A DNA stretch of 64,000 nt, taken from positions 2,331,418 to 2,395,417 of the forward strand of contig NZ_CP050253.1 of NCBI RefSeq assembly GCF_011745665.1, written 5' to 3'. The notes under the pieces were generated by a model. The model was not told the origin of the DNA, did not search any database, and saw only the letters and a program-made list of their open reading frames with translations. Below, one piece after another: positions 19,716-30,585 of this stretch (positions are counted from its first letter, which is position 1; every line of letters begins with the position of its first letter). The position numbers and the translations under genes were made by a program. Origin of the DNA: Zophobihabitans entericus (lineage in GTDB: Bacteria; Pseudomonadota; Gammaproteobacteria; Enterobacterales; Orbaceae).

Positions 19716-20984
19716 CTAAGGTTCATTAAGACCTAAGCTATCACTAAGTAGTGTCAGACATTCACACTCCTGACTTGCTGCGTAAGACAATGTCACGGTT
19801 GGGGCATGAATTAAACGATTAGTCAGACGATGACTAAGTAAACGAATCACTTCATTAACATCAGCACCCTGTTCAATGGCATGTAGTGCTTTATCTTCTA
19901 ACTGCTGTTTAATAAGTTGTGCCTGCTGACGATACTCTTTAATAAGTTCAATTGCGGTGCGTGATTTTAACCATAGCATAAACTGCTCAGATTCTTCCTG
20001 AATGATATATTCGGCTTCCTGTGCTGCAACCGCTCTCTGCTCTAAATTGGTGCTAATAATACTTTGTAAATCGTCAACTGTATATAAATGTATATGTGCC
20101 AGATCAGCTACTTCTGCTTCAACATCACGGGGCACTGCCAGATCAATAAATAGCATCTCTTGATTATTGCGGGCCTGCAAGGTACGCTCAACCATACCTT
20201 TACCAATAATTGGTAGCGGGCTAGCTGTTGAGCTAATAACAATATCCACATCTTTTAAACGATGGGCAATTTCAGGCAAAGAGATAATTTCAGCATCAAT
20301 ATTGACGGCCAGTTTGAGCGCCTTCTCACGTGTGCGATTGGCGATAATAATTTTATTGAAGCCATGTTGTCTTAAATAGCGGGAGATCAGTTCAATTGTT
20401 TCACCAGCACCAACCAGCATAACGTTTAGCTGGTGAGCTTCGCTAAAAATCTGTCTTGCTACTGTACAGGCAGTATAAGCAACAGATGCTGTATTAGCCC
20501 CGATCTTTGTTTCTGTTCTGATACGCTTAGCGACATTAAATACTCGCTGGAACCACTTACTGAGCTCTACGCATGCTGTGCCATTTTCCTGTGCATACGA
20601 AAAGGCTTGTTTTACCTGACCAAAAATTTGTGGTTCACCAATAACCAGTGAATCAATCCCACATGCTACACGCATCAGATGATCAACCGCTTCTTTATCA
20701 GTATACCAATACAAACTGTCGGAATACTCTGCCAGTTCAATACCATGATATTGACATAACCATTTTTCGGTAGCTTTTTTGACGCGATCTAAGTCAGAAA
20801 TCTGCTCAAAACTTAAATAGATTTCAGTACGATTACACGTGGACAAAATAACGCATCCACCAAGCAGTGGATGTTGAGATAAATGATAAAGCGCACGATC
20901 AATAGATTCCGGGTTGAAAGCAATCTTTTCCCGTAATTCAATTGGCGCTGTTTTGTGATTAACACCTAATATCGCTAATGACAT
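19716..20984 (-). CDS. hemA: Glutamyl-tRNA reductase
   Basis: Reduces Glu-tRNA to glutamate-1-semialdehyde, the committed step of the C5 tetrapyrrole pathway. 422 residues: catalytic STCNRTEIY with Cys50, NADPH-binding VMLVGAGETIELISRYL, and a C-terminal dimerisation helix. Divergent from lolB with a 143-bp shared promoter region. Confidence 0.96.
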   Translation of the reverse strand: MSLAILGVNHKTAPIELREKIAFNPESIDRALYHLSQHPLLGGCVILSTCNRTEIYLSFEQISDLDRVKKATEKWLCQYHGIELAEYSDSLYWYTDKEAVDHLMRVACGIDSLVIGEPQIFGQVKQAFSYAQENGTACVELSKWFQRVFNVAKRIRTETKIGANTASVAYTACTVARQIFSEAHQLNVMLVGAGETIELISRYLRQHGFNKIIIANRTREKALKLAVNIDAEIISLPEIAHRLKDVDIVISSTASPLPIIGKGMVERTLQARNNQEMLFIDLAVPRDVEAEVADLAHIHLYTVDDLQSIISTNLEQRAVAAQEAEYIIQEESEQFMLWLKSRTAIELIKEYRQQAQLIKQQLEDKALHAIEQGADVNEVIRLLSHRLTNRLIHAPTVTLSYAASQECECLTLLSDSLGLNEP

Positions 20985-21065
20985 GCAAACCGTATTGTTG
21001 ATTTATATAGATAAAATTATACTATTTTGGTTAGTTGCAGATTATATCATAAAATTAGGAATAAT

Positions 21066-21094
21066 TTATCAATCATCAATAATTCCGTTATAAT
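21066..21094 (+). promoter_or_regulatory. Candidate sigma-70 promoter for lolB-ispE
   Basis: TATAAT at 21089-21094 and TTATCA at 21066-21071 with a 17-bp spacer. It lies in the hemA-lolB divergent gap, about 35 nt before the lolB ATG. Confidence 0.55.
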
Positions 21095-21127
21095 ATTTAT
21101 TCACTACTTTCAGGTACCTATATTATT

Positions 21128-21748
21128 ATGATTCAGACAGTATTTAATCGTTATAAAACCGTTTTAGTTTTAACCACAGCACTAATCCTAAGCGCTTGTA
21201 CGACCAAAACTCAGCTATCAGGTACACCTGAAGAAAACTGGCAATCTCGCCAGGTTGAATTGCAAGCTATTACCTCTTTTCAGGTTAACGGAAGTCTGGC
21301 CTACCTGTCTGATAAAACAAAGCAGTATGCACGCTTTTTTGTTTCTCAAACATCTGTTTCTGATTATGAAATTAAGTTAACCACGCCACTTGGTAGTACT
21401 GTCATGACTTTGGTTTCTAAACCTAATATGGCATGGGCGATCGATAAAGATGGCAACCAGTTCAGCGGTGCAAATATGGAACAGATACTTTATCAGCTTA
21501 CAGAGATGAATATTCCTCTTACCTCTTTACATCAGTGGTTAATCGGACTGTCAAATAACCCGGAACAGGATCAACTGGATTCATCCGGACGTTTAAGACA
21601 GACACAATTTAGTCAGGATGGTGTTAACTGGCAATTGAAGATTGATCGTTATATGAGTAGTAATAAGAACTTATCATTACCAGCACAACTGGAGCTTATG
21701 CACCGTGATGAAATTATTCGTTTAAAAATGAATAGCTGGACGTTATAA
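21128..21748 (+). CDS. lolB: Outer-membrane lipoprotein receptor LolB
   Basis: Accepts lipoproteins from LolA and inserts them into the outer membrane. 206-residue precursor with lipobox LSAC at about residue 23. Mature segments typical of LolB include SFQVNGSLAYLSD, TPLGSTVMTL and WLIGL. The stop is 1 nt before the ispE ATG. Confidence 0.92.
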   Translation: MIQTVFNRYKTVLVLTTALILSACTTKTQLSGTPEENWQSRQVELQAITSFQVNGSLAYLSDKTKQYARFFVSQTSVSDYEIKLTTPLGSTVMTLVSKPNMAWAIDKDGNQFSGANMEQILYQLTEMNIPLTSLHQWLIGLSNNPEQDQLDSSGRLRQTQFSQDGVNWQLKIDRYMSSNKNLSLPAQLELMHRDEIIRLKMNSWTL

Positions 21749-21749
21749 G

Positions 21750-22604
21750 ATGATTCGTTGGCCATCTCCAGCAAAGCTGAATCTATTTTTATATATTACC
21801 GGTCGTCGTCCAAACAGTAGTTACCATAACTTGCAGACTTTGTTTCAGTTTCTGGATTATTGTGATTACTTAACTTTTCAGGTACGTGAAGATACTGAAA
21901 TTAATCTTCTGACGCCAATTAAAAATGTTCCTGACCAATCTAATCTGATTGTAATTGCAGCTAAACTTCTGCGCTTATATGCGCTGGAAAATAAAATTCA
22001 TACTGATAAACCAATGGGAGTGGATATCTCTATTGAGAAAATCTTACCGATGGGTGGTGGTATTGGTGGCGCCTCTTCTAATGCTGCTACAGTACTTGTG
22101 GCGATGAATAAGCTGTGGGATTTAAATCTATCTACTGAACAACTGATGGATTTAGGCCGCAAGATAGGTGCTGATGTGGCTATCTTTATTTATGGACACT
22201 GCGCTTTTGCAGAAGGTGTTGGTGATCAGTTCCAGCCCGTACATGTGGCTGAGAAGTGGTATATCGTCGCCCGCCCAGATGTTGAGATTTCAACGGCTAA
22301 AGTCTTTGGTGAACCTGACTTAAAACGTGACAGCGTAACTAAAAATATTACCGAACTGCTGAATTCCCCTTTTTCAAATGACTGTGAACCGGTAGTCAGA
22401 CAGCAATATCCTGAAGTTGACCGTGTTATTCGAACTTTATCGAAGCATTCTCTGGCTCGCCTGACCGGAACAGGTTCTTGTGTTTTTGCTGAGTTTGAAA
22501 GTGAAGCAAAAGCCAGACAGGTTCAACAATGTTTACCAGATGATATTGAAAGTTTTGTGGCTAAAGGAGTCAATTACTCTCCTTTGTTAAATTTTTCCGC
22601 ATAA
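21750..22604 (+). CDS. ispE: 4-diphosphocytidyl-2-C-methyl-D-erythritol kinase
   Basis: Phosphorylates CDP-ME in the MEP isoprenoid pathway. 284 residues with the GHMP-kinase ATP motif PMGGGIGGASSNAA and the N-terminal PSPAKLNLFLYI. Coupled to lolB. In E. coli prs follows ispE, but here a lipocalin gene on the other strand follows, so this block has been rearranged. Confidence 0.96.
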   Translation: MIRWPSPAKLNLFLYITGRRPNSSYHNLQTLFQFLDYCDYLTFQVREDTEINLLTPIKNVPDQSNLIVIAAKLLRLYALENKIHTDKPMGVDISIEKILPMGGGIGGASSNAATVLVAMNKLWDLNLSTEQLMDLGRKIGADVAIFIYGHCAFAEGVGDQFQPVHVAEKWYIVARPDVEISTAKVFGEPDLKRDSVTKNITELLNSPFSNDCEPVVRQQYPEVDRVIRTLSKHSLARLTGTGSCVFAEFESEAKARQVQQCLPDDIESFVAKGVNYSPLLNFSA

Positions 22605-22666
22605 TATAAAATATCAAATAAAATCAAATAGTTACACTTAAAAAGTAAATCATCAATTTATATTAA

Positions 22667-22690
22667 AAGCCTGCATCAGCAGGCTTATCT
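22667..22690. terminator. Bidirectional terminator between ispE and blc
   Basis: AAGCCTGC/GCAGGCTT around ATCA, flanked by A-rich and T-containing stretches, between two convergent genes. Confidence 0.75.
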
Positions 22691-22695
22691 TAATC

Positions 22696-23235
22696 TCAGT
22701 GTTCTAGATTCTTATCCTGATTCACCCAAATCAATTGTTGAGTATCAATATTTAATTCATAAGCGACAGTTAATAGTTCCTGCTTTAAATTCTCACTGAT
22801 GGTTGGTGTTCTGGATAATATCCAGAAATATTTTAGACTTGAACCGACAATCACTGCATATTGATAATGCTCATCTAGCTTAACAATATTATATCCACCA
22901 TAAAATGGACCAAAGAAAGAGACTTTCAAAGCACCTGTATCAGGCTCTCCTAAAAACTTAGCTGTTCCAATTGCCTCACTCCACTTTCCTTTAATCGGAT
23001 TAAATCCACTATTAACGACTTTAACATCTCCATTTTCTTTTAAAGAATAAGCCGCTTTAACGTTATTTAAGCCTTTCTCAAAAGAGTGATCCAGTCTGGC
23101 AATTTCATACCAGGTGCCTAAATATTTTGAGATATCAAATTGATCGACAGGCTTAATGTCAGGAGGTACAGATACAGAGCAACCAGTAAACAAAAAAGCA
23201 CTCAAAATTTTACCAATATGATGAAATTTGAACAT
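22696..23235 (-). CDS. blc: Outer-membrane lipoprotein Blc, lipocalin family
   Basis: 179 residues; lipobox FTGC with Cys19 and a lipocalin domain starting with YLGTWYEIARLDHSFEKG, the signature of bacterial lipocalins. Later blocks FFGPFYGGYNI and YFWILSRTP also match Blc. Blc binds lysophospholipids and fatty acids and is linked to envelope maintenance. SD GGAGG lies 9 nt before the ATG on the minus strand. Confidence 0.92.
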   Translation of the reverse strand: MFKFHHIGKILSAFLFTGCSVSVPPDIKPVDQFDISKYLGTWYEIARLDHSFEKGLNNVKAAYSLKENGDVKVVNSGFNPIKGKWSEAIGTAKFLGEPDTGALKVSFFGPFYGGYNIVKLDEHYQYAVIVGSSLKYFWILSRTPTISENLKQELLTVAYELNIDTQQLIWVNQDKNLEH

Positions 23236-23367
23236 ATAAACCTCCGTGTTTAGGTATTCACTTATTTGAATTGATTTACAAATATTATCTTATCTATTTA
23301 TGACTAAATTTAAATAGAGAAAGAAAAATATTATTGAATCTCTAGCTCTTTATTATAATTGAGCCCT

Positions 23368-23395
23368 CAAAAAAGCCCGCATTAGCGGGCTGATT
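23368..23395 (-). terminator. Intrinsic terminator of the sugar-acid operon
   Basis: Minus strand AGCCCGC/GCGGGCT around TAAT, followed by TTTTTGAGG. It lies about 60 nt after the dehydratase stop. Confidence 0.85.
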
Positions 23396-23454
23396 ATCAA
23401 TAATTGATACCAATGATTACATCAACGTTTATAATTATACTGGAACATTAATAA

Positions 23455-24645
23455 TTATTTCACTGTAACCACTGTTGATGCCTTTATTGTTTCATCAGTG
23501 AGTTCCTGACCAATACCAGGTAATTCCGGCACTTCATACATACCATTGACTGGTAAATAATTATATTTACAAGTTCTGGTATTTGGCTCAAGCAGTGCGT
23601 AACGATGTAATTCATGAATAACAAAGTTAGGAATCGCGGCTTCCATATGCAGTGCAACAGCGGTTGAGATAGGCCCACCACAGACGTGAATCTGCACAGT
23701 TTTGTCATAGACATGTGCCATATCACAAATTTTCTTCACTTCAGTCACACCACCACAAGTACAGATATCTGGTTGAATAACACTTAAGCTGCCATTTTCA
23801 AAAAATGGACGATAACCCCAGCGCCAATAAATACGTTCACCTGCTGCAATAGGAATATTGACCTTATCTGCCACTAATTTCATTTGGTTTGGATTTAGAG
23901 GCATCACCGGTTCTTCATAATAGAAAATACCTAGCTCTTCAATCATTCGGCCAAACTGAATGGCTGATGTTGTATCAGTAAAAGCGTGCATTTCAGCAAT
24001 GATATCCACATCAGGACCAACTGCATCACGCATGGCAGCCATTCGGTCGTACCCCAAGCGTAATACTTTATCAGTTAAAGGACCTGTCAGATTTTGTTTA
24101 TTCCAGTTACCTTGTCTGTCCATCGCAATAGTATCGACTTTTAAAGCGTCATACCCTTCACCGACAGCGATTCTGGCCGCATCTGCATACTGCTCAGGTT
24201 CAATAAGCATCGCTTTATCACTGCCTTCTCCCCAGCCAAATTGTAACTGACTGGCATAGGTTCTAATTTTATCGCGGGTTTTACCACCCAGTAACTGATA
24301 AAGCGGCACACCAAGGGCTTTACCCTTAATATCCCATAGTGCAATATCAATCCCGCTCATCCCAGCTGAAATCACACCACCACCACCTTGTCCCCAGAAG
24401 GTTTTTTTCAGCATTTTTTCCCAGATAGCTTCATTATTCATCGGATCCATACCAATAATTAATGCCGCTAAGTCTTTTGCCATACCAAATCCAGCTGAGG
24501 CTCCGACTCCATAAGCAAGTCCAACTTCACCAAAACCAGAAATTCCCTCATCAGTATTGATTCGAACTACAACAGGACGCCATTTACTGGTCGCGGACTG
24601 GAAATCATTAGCTACATCAATAATATCAACACTAGTAATTTTCAT
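23455..24645 (-). CDS. Enolase-superfamily sugar-acid dehydratase (mandelate racemase type)
   Basis: 396 residues. The capping domain is followed by a barrel with the general-acid/base Lys in DALKVDT. Metal-ligand regions are DIIAEMHAF, YYEEPVMPL and AAGERIYWRWG, with a His region QIHVCGGPIS. Family members dehydrate or epimerise aldonic or aldaric acids; the exact substrate cannot be read from the sequence. It is 19 nt downstream of an MFS carrier of the sugar-acid type and divergent from a LysR regulator, so uptake plus first catabolic step is the likely unit. No downstream aldolase or kinase is present here. Confidence 0.85.
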   Translation of the reverse strand: MKITSVDIIDVANDFQSATSKWRPVVVRINTDEGISGFGEVGLAYGVGASAGFGMAKDLAALIIGMDPMNNEAIWEKMLKKTFWGQGGGGVISAGMSGIDIALWDIKGKALGVPLYQLLGGKTRDKIRTYASQLQFGWGEGSDKAMLIEPEQYADAARIAVGEGYDALKVDTIAMDRQGNWNKQNLTGPLTDKVLRLGYDRMAAMRDAVGPDVDIIAEMHAFTDTTSAIQFGRMIEELGIFYYEEPVMPLNPNQMKLVADKVNIPIAAGERIYWRWGYRPFFENGSLSVIQPDICTCGGVTEVKKICDMAHVYDKTVQIHVCGGPISTAVALHMEAAIPNFVIHELHRYALLEPNTRTCKYNYLPVNGMYEVPELPGIGQELTDETIKASTVVTVK

Positions 24646-24664
24646 AATTCACTCCTGATTCTGT

Positions 24665-25927
24665 TTAGTATTTTTTGATCGTTAAAATGAGTGCTGCAAC
24701 AATTGCAACCACACCGGTGACAACCAGACATAGCAGGCCTCCGGTATAGCCACCGGTTAACATAATAAATAAGCCAATAAAGGCCGGGGATAAAGAGGCT
24801 AAACCATTAGCTAAACCATTCATCATTCCTGCGGCTGTTGACATTGATGAGCCCGGAATTAAACCTTGCAATAAAGTCCATGCCACAGGTGTACCCATGG
24901 TGCAAAATGCGACAGCTAAGGATAAAAAGACGGCAGAAACATATTTATTCTCAACCACTGCTCCACAATAAACACATATTGCAGCTGAACACATGGCAAC
25001 CATCAGTATTGGAGCATTGCGCCCCACTTTATCAGAGATAATCCCCGTCATTGCTTTAGAGAAAGTTGATAGGATAAATGGTAAAGATGCCAGCCACCCC
25101 ATTTCAGCCCACGAAAATCCTCTGGCACTTTTTAAATAGGCCGGCAACCAGGTAATGAGCCCCCAATACATACCTTGTAAGCAAAGATACCAAAGCACCA
25201 GCAGCCAGTAGTGATAATTGGTGATAAAAGGTTTTACTCTGACCCAGAAAGATTCTGTTGACTTAACTGCCGGGGCTTCTTGCCCGGCTTCAATATGAGC
25301 AATTTCAGCTGCACTAATGCCTTTTAATTGCCTTGGCGTATCTGCTGTATGACGCCATAACAGATACAGGGGAATTAAACCAATAACAGCACAGAAGAAA
25401 AAGTTTGAACGCCAGCCAAACGTACCAATCCAGTAAGCAAAAAATGGCATAGCAATAGCCGGAGCGATAGATTGACCAACAATCCAGGCCGCATTTGCAC
25501 GCCCTCGTTCTTGTTTAGGAAACCAATTTTTGATAAACACACTTTGCAATGGATAGTAAAAGCCTTCACCCACACCAAGTAAGATGCGACAAATAATGAT
25601 CAAGGTGAACGAAGTGGCAAAACCACCGATTAATAGTGAAATAGTCCAAAGAACAATACATAAAATCATGGATTTTCTTGGACCAAGGTAATCACCAACT
25701 GGTGATAAGACAACATTGGCAATACCATAAGCAGCTAAAAAGACAGACATCATCATACCAATTTGTACAGGTAGACCTTGAATCCCCATATCGGTCAGGA
25801 ATATATCATTAGCAGCTAAAACAGATACGTTAACACGATCCAGATAAGCAATAAAAATACCTACAAAAAGACAAGCAACTATAATAAAACGTTTTCGGGT
25901 AGGACGTATAGAAACATCATCTTGCAT
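24665..25927 (-). CDS. MFS transporter, anion:cation symporter type (sugar acid uptake)
   Basis: 420 residues with about 12 hydrophobic segments. Diagnostic pieces: IAYLDRVNVSV in TM1, the GPRKSM loop after TM2, ILLGVGEGFYYP, and KNWFPKQERGRAN between TM4 and TM5, all typical of the ACS subfamily (GudP, ExuT, DgoT). Probably imports the acid used by the downstream dehydratase by proton symport. Confidence 0.9.
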   Translation of the reverse strand: MQDDVSIRPTRKRFIIVACLFVGIFIAYLDRVNVSVLAANDIFLTDMGIQGLPVQIGMMMSVFLAAYGIANVVLSPVGDYLGPRKSMILCIVLWTISLLIGGFATSFTLIIICRILLGVGEGFYYPLQSVFIKNWFPKQERGRANAAWIVGQSIAPAIAMPFFAYWIGTFGWRSNFFFCAVIGLIPLYLLWRHTADTPRQLKGISAAEIAHIEAGQEAPAVKSTESFWVRVKPFITNYHYWLLVLWYLCLQGMYWGLITWLPAYLKSARGFSWAEMGWLASLPFILSTFSKAMTGIISDKVGRNAPILMVAMCSAAICVYCGAVVENKYVSAVFLSLAVAFCTMGTPVAWTLLQGLIPGSSMSTAAGMMNGLANGLASLSPAFIGLFIMLTGGYTGGLLCLVVTGVVAIVAALILTIKKY

Positions 25928-25985
25928 TCTCTCTTCCTCCTTAACATAACAATTAAATCGGTAAGCTAGCTTTTTCAGTTATTAT

Positions 25986-25998
25986 CGTACATAGTACG
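25986..25998. promoter_or_regulatory. Palindrome in the MFS-lysR divergent gap, candidate operator
   Basis: CGTAC-ATA-GTACG, a perfect 5-bp inverted repeat, lies between the two divergent start codons. LysR-type proteins often bind short interrupted dyads here; the assignment rests on position and symmetry only. Confidence 0.5.
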
Positions 25999-26092
25999 CA
26001 GAATACCTTAGCAATCCTCTGAAATTATTTATAACGAGTTTTTTTATTCGATTAATTAGTTTTTCTAATAATAAAAAGAATATGGAGGGATG

Positions 26093-26989
26093 ATGAATCT
26101 GACAATCAGACAATTCAGAGCATTTATTGCCGTAGCAAATACGCATAGCTTTACCGCTGCCGGACAACTACTTTTTATCACTCAAGGTGCCGTCAGCAGT
26201 TTGATTCGAGATCTGGAAGCACAAATGGGAATCTCTTTATTTGACCGTTGCTCCAGACATGTAACCTTATCACCAGATGGCAAAAGTTTCTTACCCATTG
26301 CCAGTCGGGCTGTTGATGAATTTGATCGTGCAGAGCGTTATGCCAAAGAGTTACACAAAGCCCGTTTAACACTTGTTCGTATTGTGGGTGCTCCACTCAT
26401 TGCCAGTACATTACTCCCCATTATGATTGGAGAGTTTACCCGCAAAAATCCGGATATTCATATTGAACTCATTGATCATCCCATGTCGTTGTTACAATCT
26501 TGTGTGTTATCTGGTGATGCTGATTTTGGGATTGGACCACAACGCTGGCTTGAGCCTGACTTAATGGAAGAAACTCTTTTTAGTACCCCTATATCTGTAT
26601 TATGTCGTCCTGATCACAAATTTGTAGAGAACTTTCCTTGCTGGCAGGACTTAAAAGATGAACAAGTGATAGGGGTTGGTGACGAATCTATCGCTTTTAT
26701 CTCTGCAGATTCTGGGGTACCGATAAAAGCCAGAAGAGTAGTTAATCAAATGGCAACAGCGATGTCACTGGCAGCGCAAGGTGCAGGCATTGTACTGGCT
26801 GGACCATTTTCCATGCGTATGGCTCGTGGTTATTACCTTACTCTTTGCCCACTACTCCCCATTGTCAAACGTAATATGAATATTTACAGTCATACTACTC
26901 GTGAACTATCACCTGCTGCGCAAAAATTTAAACAGTTTTTACAACAATATGTCACAGAAAATGATCCAAATGCTTATATGACTTTATGA
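26093..26989 (+). CDS. LysR-family transcriptional regulator
   Basis: About 298 residues. N-terminal winged HTH (TIRQFRAFIAVANTHSFTAAG, LFITQGAVSSLIRDLE) followed by a periplasmic-binding-protein-like effector domain. Two overlapping ATGs (26090 and 26093) follow GGAGGG at 26084-26089; the second is better spaced. Divergent from the MFS/dehydratase operon, which it most likely regulates in response to the sugar acid. Confidence 0.9.
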   Translation: MNLTIRQFRAFIAVANTHSFTAAGQLLFITQGAVSSLIRDLEAQMGISLFDRCSRHVTLSPDGKSFLPIASRAVDEFDRAERYAKELHKARLTLVRIVGAPLIASTLLPIMIGEFTRKNPDIHIELIDHPMSLLQSCVLSGDADFGIGPQRWLEPDLMEETLFSTPISVLCRPDHKFVENFPCWQDLKDEQVIGVGDESIAFISADSGVPIKARRVVNQMATAMSLAAQGAGIVLAGPFSMRMARGYYLTLCPLLPIVKRNMNIYSHTTRELSPAAQKFKQFLQQYVTENDPNAYMTL

Positions 26990-27086
26990 TTAACTAATTA
27001 GAATATAACTGAGATTTACCCATTGTTTGCATCAATGGGTAATACACGATATTATTCAGTCATATTAAGTCAGAGTAACTAAAAAC

Positions 27087-28511
27087 ATGTCAAATCAATT
27101 CACTTTCTATTTCCATGATTATGAAACATTTGGAATCAGTCCCGCTTATGATCGCCCTGCACAATTTGCCGGGATCCGCACTGATAGTGATTTGAATATT
27201 ATAGAAGAACCTTTAGTTGTTTACTGTAAACCCGCTAATGATTACCTGCCTAATCCTGATGCTGTTCTAATCACAGGCATTACTCCACAACTGGCACTTA
27301 AAAAAGGTCTGGTTGAAGCGGAATTTACCAAACAGATTCATGACGCTTTTAGCGAATCTAATACCTGTATTATTGGCTACAACAATATCCGTTTTGATGA
27401 TGAAGTAACACGCAATATTCTTTATCGTAATTTCTATGATCCTTATGCATACAGCTGGCAAAATGGTAATTCTCGTTGGGATTTACTTGATGTTGTCAGG
27501 GCCTGTTATGCTTTGCGCCCGGAAGGTATTGAATGGCCGCTTAATGATGATGGTTTACCCAGCTTTCGCTTAGAGTACTTAACCAAAGCCAACAATATTA
27601 CTCATGAACAGGCCCATGATGCCATGTCCGATGTATACGCAACCATTGCCATGGCGAAACTGATTAAAACCAAACAACCAAGACTTTTTGATTATCTTTT
27701 TTCATTAAGAAATAAAAATAAAGTCGCCGAACTCATCGATGTACTGAACATGACACCACTGGTACACGTGTCAGGTATGCTTGGTGCCTATCGTGGCAAT
27801 ACCAGCTGGGTGAGTCCGATTGTATGGCATCCGTTACAAAATAATGCGGTTGTTGTTTGTGATTTAATGGGAGATGTACAGACTTTACTGGATCTCTCAA
27901 CACAGCAACTTAAAGAACGTCTTTATACTAAAAATGAAGACTTAGCTTTAGGTGAGTCTCGTATTCCGTTAAAGCTTGTTCATACCAATAAATGTCCTAT
28001 TTTGACACCGGCTAAAACACTGCTTCCGGAAAATGCCGATCGATTGGGTATTGACAGAGATGCCTGTCTACAAAACTTGCAACTTTTAAAAGACAATCAG
28101 GCTTATATTCAGGATAAGATTACTGAACTTTTTAGTCAGCCGGAAGAATATCCGACAAAAACGGATGTTGATGGTCAGCTTTATGATGGTTTTTTTGATA
28201 ATCAGGCTAAATCGGTTTGTCAGACCATCAGAACCACAAATCCGGAGCAACTATCCAGTCTAAACTTAAGTTTCACTGACCAAAGACTTAAAGCCCTGTT
28301 CTTCCGTTATAAAGCTCGTAACTATCCACAATCACTTAATGATTTAGAGCAAAAGCAGTGGCAGGCTTACCGGGCAGATAAGCTGAATCAACAATATGTG
28401 CACGACTATATCCTTGAGCTGGAAAATAAGTTAGAAGCTAATATCGGTAAAGACGATAAAGTGGCTTTGTTGAAAGATTTATACAACTATTGTCATTATC
28501 TGGTAGGCTAA
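27087..28511 (+). CDS. sbcB: Exodeoxyribonuclease I
   Basis: 3'-5' single-strand exonuclease acting in recombination and mismatch repair. 474 residues: DEDD-type exonuclease motif FHDYETFG with Asp11 and Glu13, the second motif GYNNIRFDDEV, the third HDAMSDVYAT, and the SH3-like and helical C-terminal parts of ExoI. Stands alone. Confidence 0.96.
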   Translation: MSNQFTFYFHDYETFGISPAYDRPAQFAGIRTDSDLNIIEEPLVVYCKPANDYLPNPDAVLITGITPQLALKKGLVEAEFTKQIHDAFSESNTCIIGYNNIRFDDEVTRNILYRNFYDPYAYSWQNGNSRWDLLDVVRACYALRPEGIEWPLNDDGLPSFRLEYLTKANNITHEQAHDAMSDVYATIAMAKLIKTKQPRLFDYLFSLRNKNKVAELIDVLNMTPLVHVSGMLGAYRGNTSWVSPIVWHPLQNNAVVVCDLMGDVQTLLDLSTQQLKERLYTKNEDLALGESRIPLKLVHTNKCPILTPAKTLLPENADRLGIDRDACLQNLQLLKDNQAYIQDKITELFSQPEEYPTKTDVDGQLYDGFFDNQAKSVCQTIRTTNPEQLSSLNLSFTDQRLKALFFRYKARNYPQSLNDLEQKQWQAYRADKLNQQYVHDYILELENKLEANIGKDDKVALLKDLYNYCHYLVG

Positions 28512-28645
28512 AAAACCTATTTATAAAAACATTATATGATGTTGTAAACAAGCGATTCTTACCCATAACCGGAGTGAATTGTTTGCGGTTAATGTCAAAA
28601 AGCGTATGATAATAAATTATCTCATCAGAACTCATTTTATTGATT

Positions 28646-29082
28646 ATGAAACATTGGCTATCTCATAAATCGACGCCCAAACATCGTTTATACTCTTTAT
28701 ATTACGTATTATTTGCTTACGTACGCGCCTTTCTAATCATTATTCTTTGTCTTTGGGCTGGTAATTTACTAAGTTATATTCTTCCTATCATGATTCCCGG
28801 GAGTATTTTGGGTTTGTTAATTCTGTTCTTCTTAATGAGTTTTCAGATTATTCCAACTAAGTGGGTGAAGTGTGGTTGTCAGCTGTTCATGCGTTATATG
28901 ATGATTTTATTTGTTCCTGCTGCAATGGGAATTATGGATAACTACTATTTATTACTTTTCTCATTTATGCCTATTATTTTAGGAAGTCTGGGAAGTACCC
29001 TCATTGTTTTACTGTTAGTGGGCTATTTAACTCAATACCTACATACCAGACCAAGAAAAGAACCAAAACAGGAGGTGCAATA

Positions 29083-29083
<1 letters not shown>
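28646..29083 (+). CDS. LrgA/CidA family membrane protein (YohJ-like)
   Basis: 145 residues, four hydrophobic segments, with the family pattern IMIPGSILGLLILF and LFVPAAMGIMDNY. LrgA/CidA proteins are holin-like; recent work links them to transport of small organic acids. TTG at 28640 is in frame, but the ATG at 28646 is preferred. Overlaps the next gene by one base (TAATG). Confidence 0.88.
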
Positions 29084-30509
<1,426 letters not shown>

Positions 30510-30525
30510 TTTACCCCAAACAAAT

Positions 30526-30564
30526 ATTGCATTTTTATGCAAAAAATATTAATATTTACGCATA
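30526..30564 (+). promoter_or_regulatory. Tandem ARG boxes (ArgR operator) before artP
   Basis: First box: TGCATTTTTATGCA (30528-30541) is a perfect dyad of the ARG-box type. Three bases on, TTAATATTTACGCA gives a weaker second box. Two 18-bp boxes 3 bp apart is the arrangement bound by hexameric ArgR. Arginine repression of the art genes follows. Confidence 0.75.
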
Positions 30565-30585
30565 TTGTCTATAAATAAAGATTAC

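Noticed and set aside
23455..24645. Naming the dehydratase as galactonate, mannonate or glucarate dehydratase
   Set aside because: The visible catalytic blocks fit the superfamily but do not single out a substrate, so no symbol is given.
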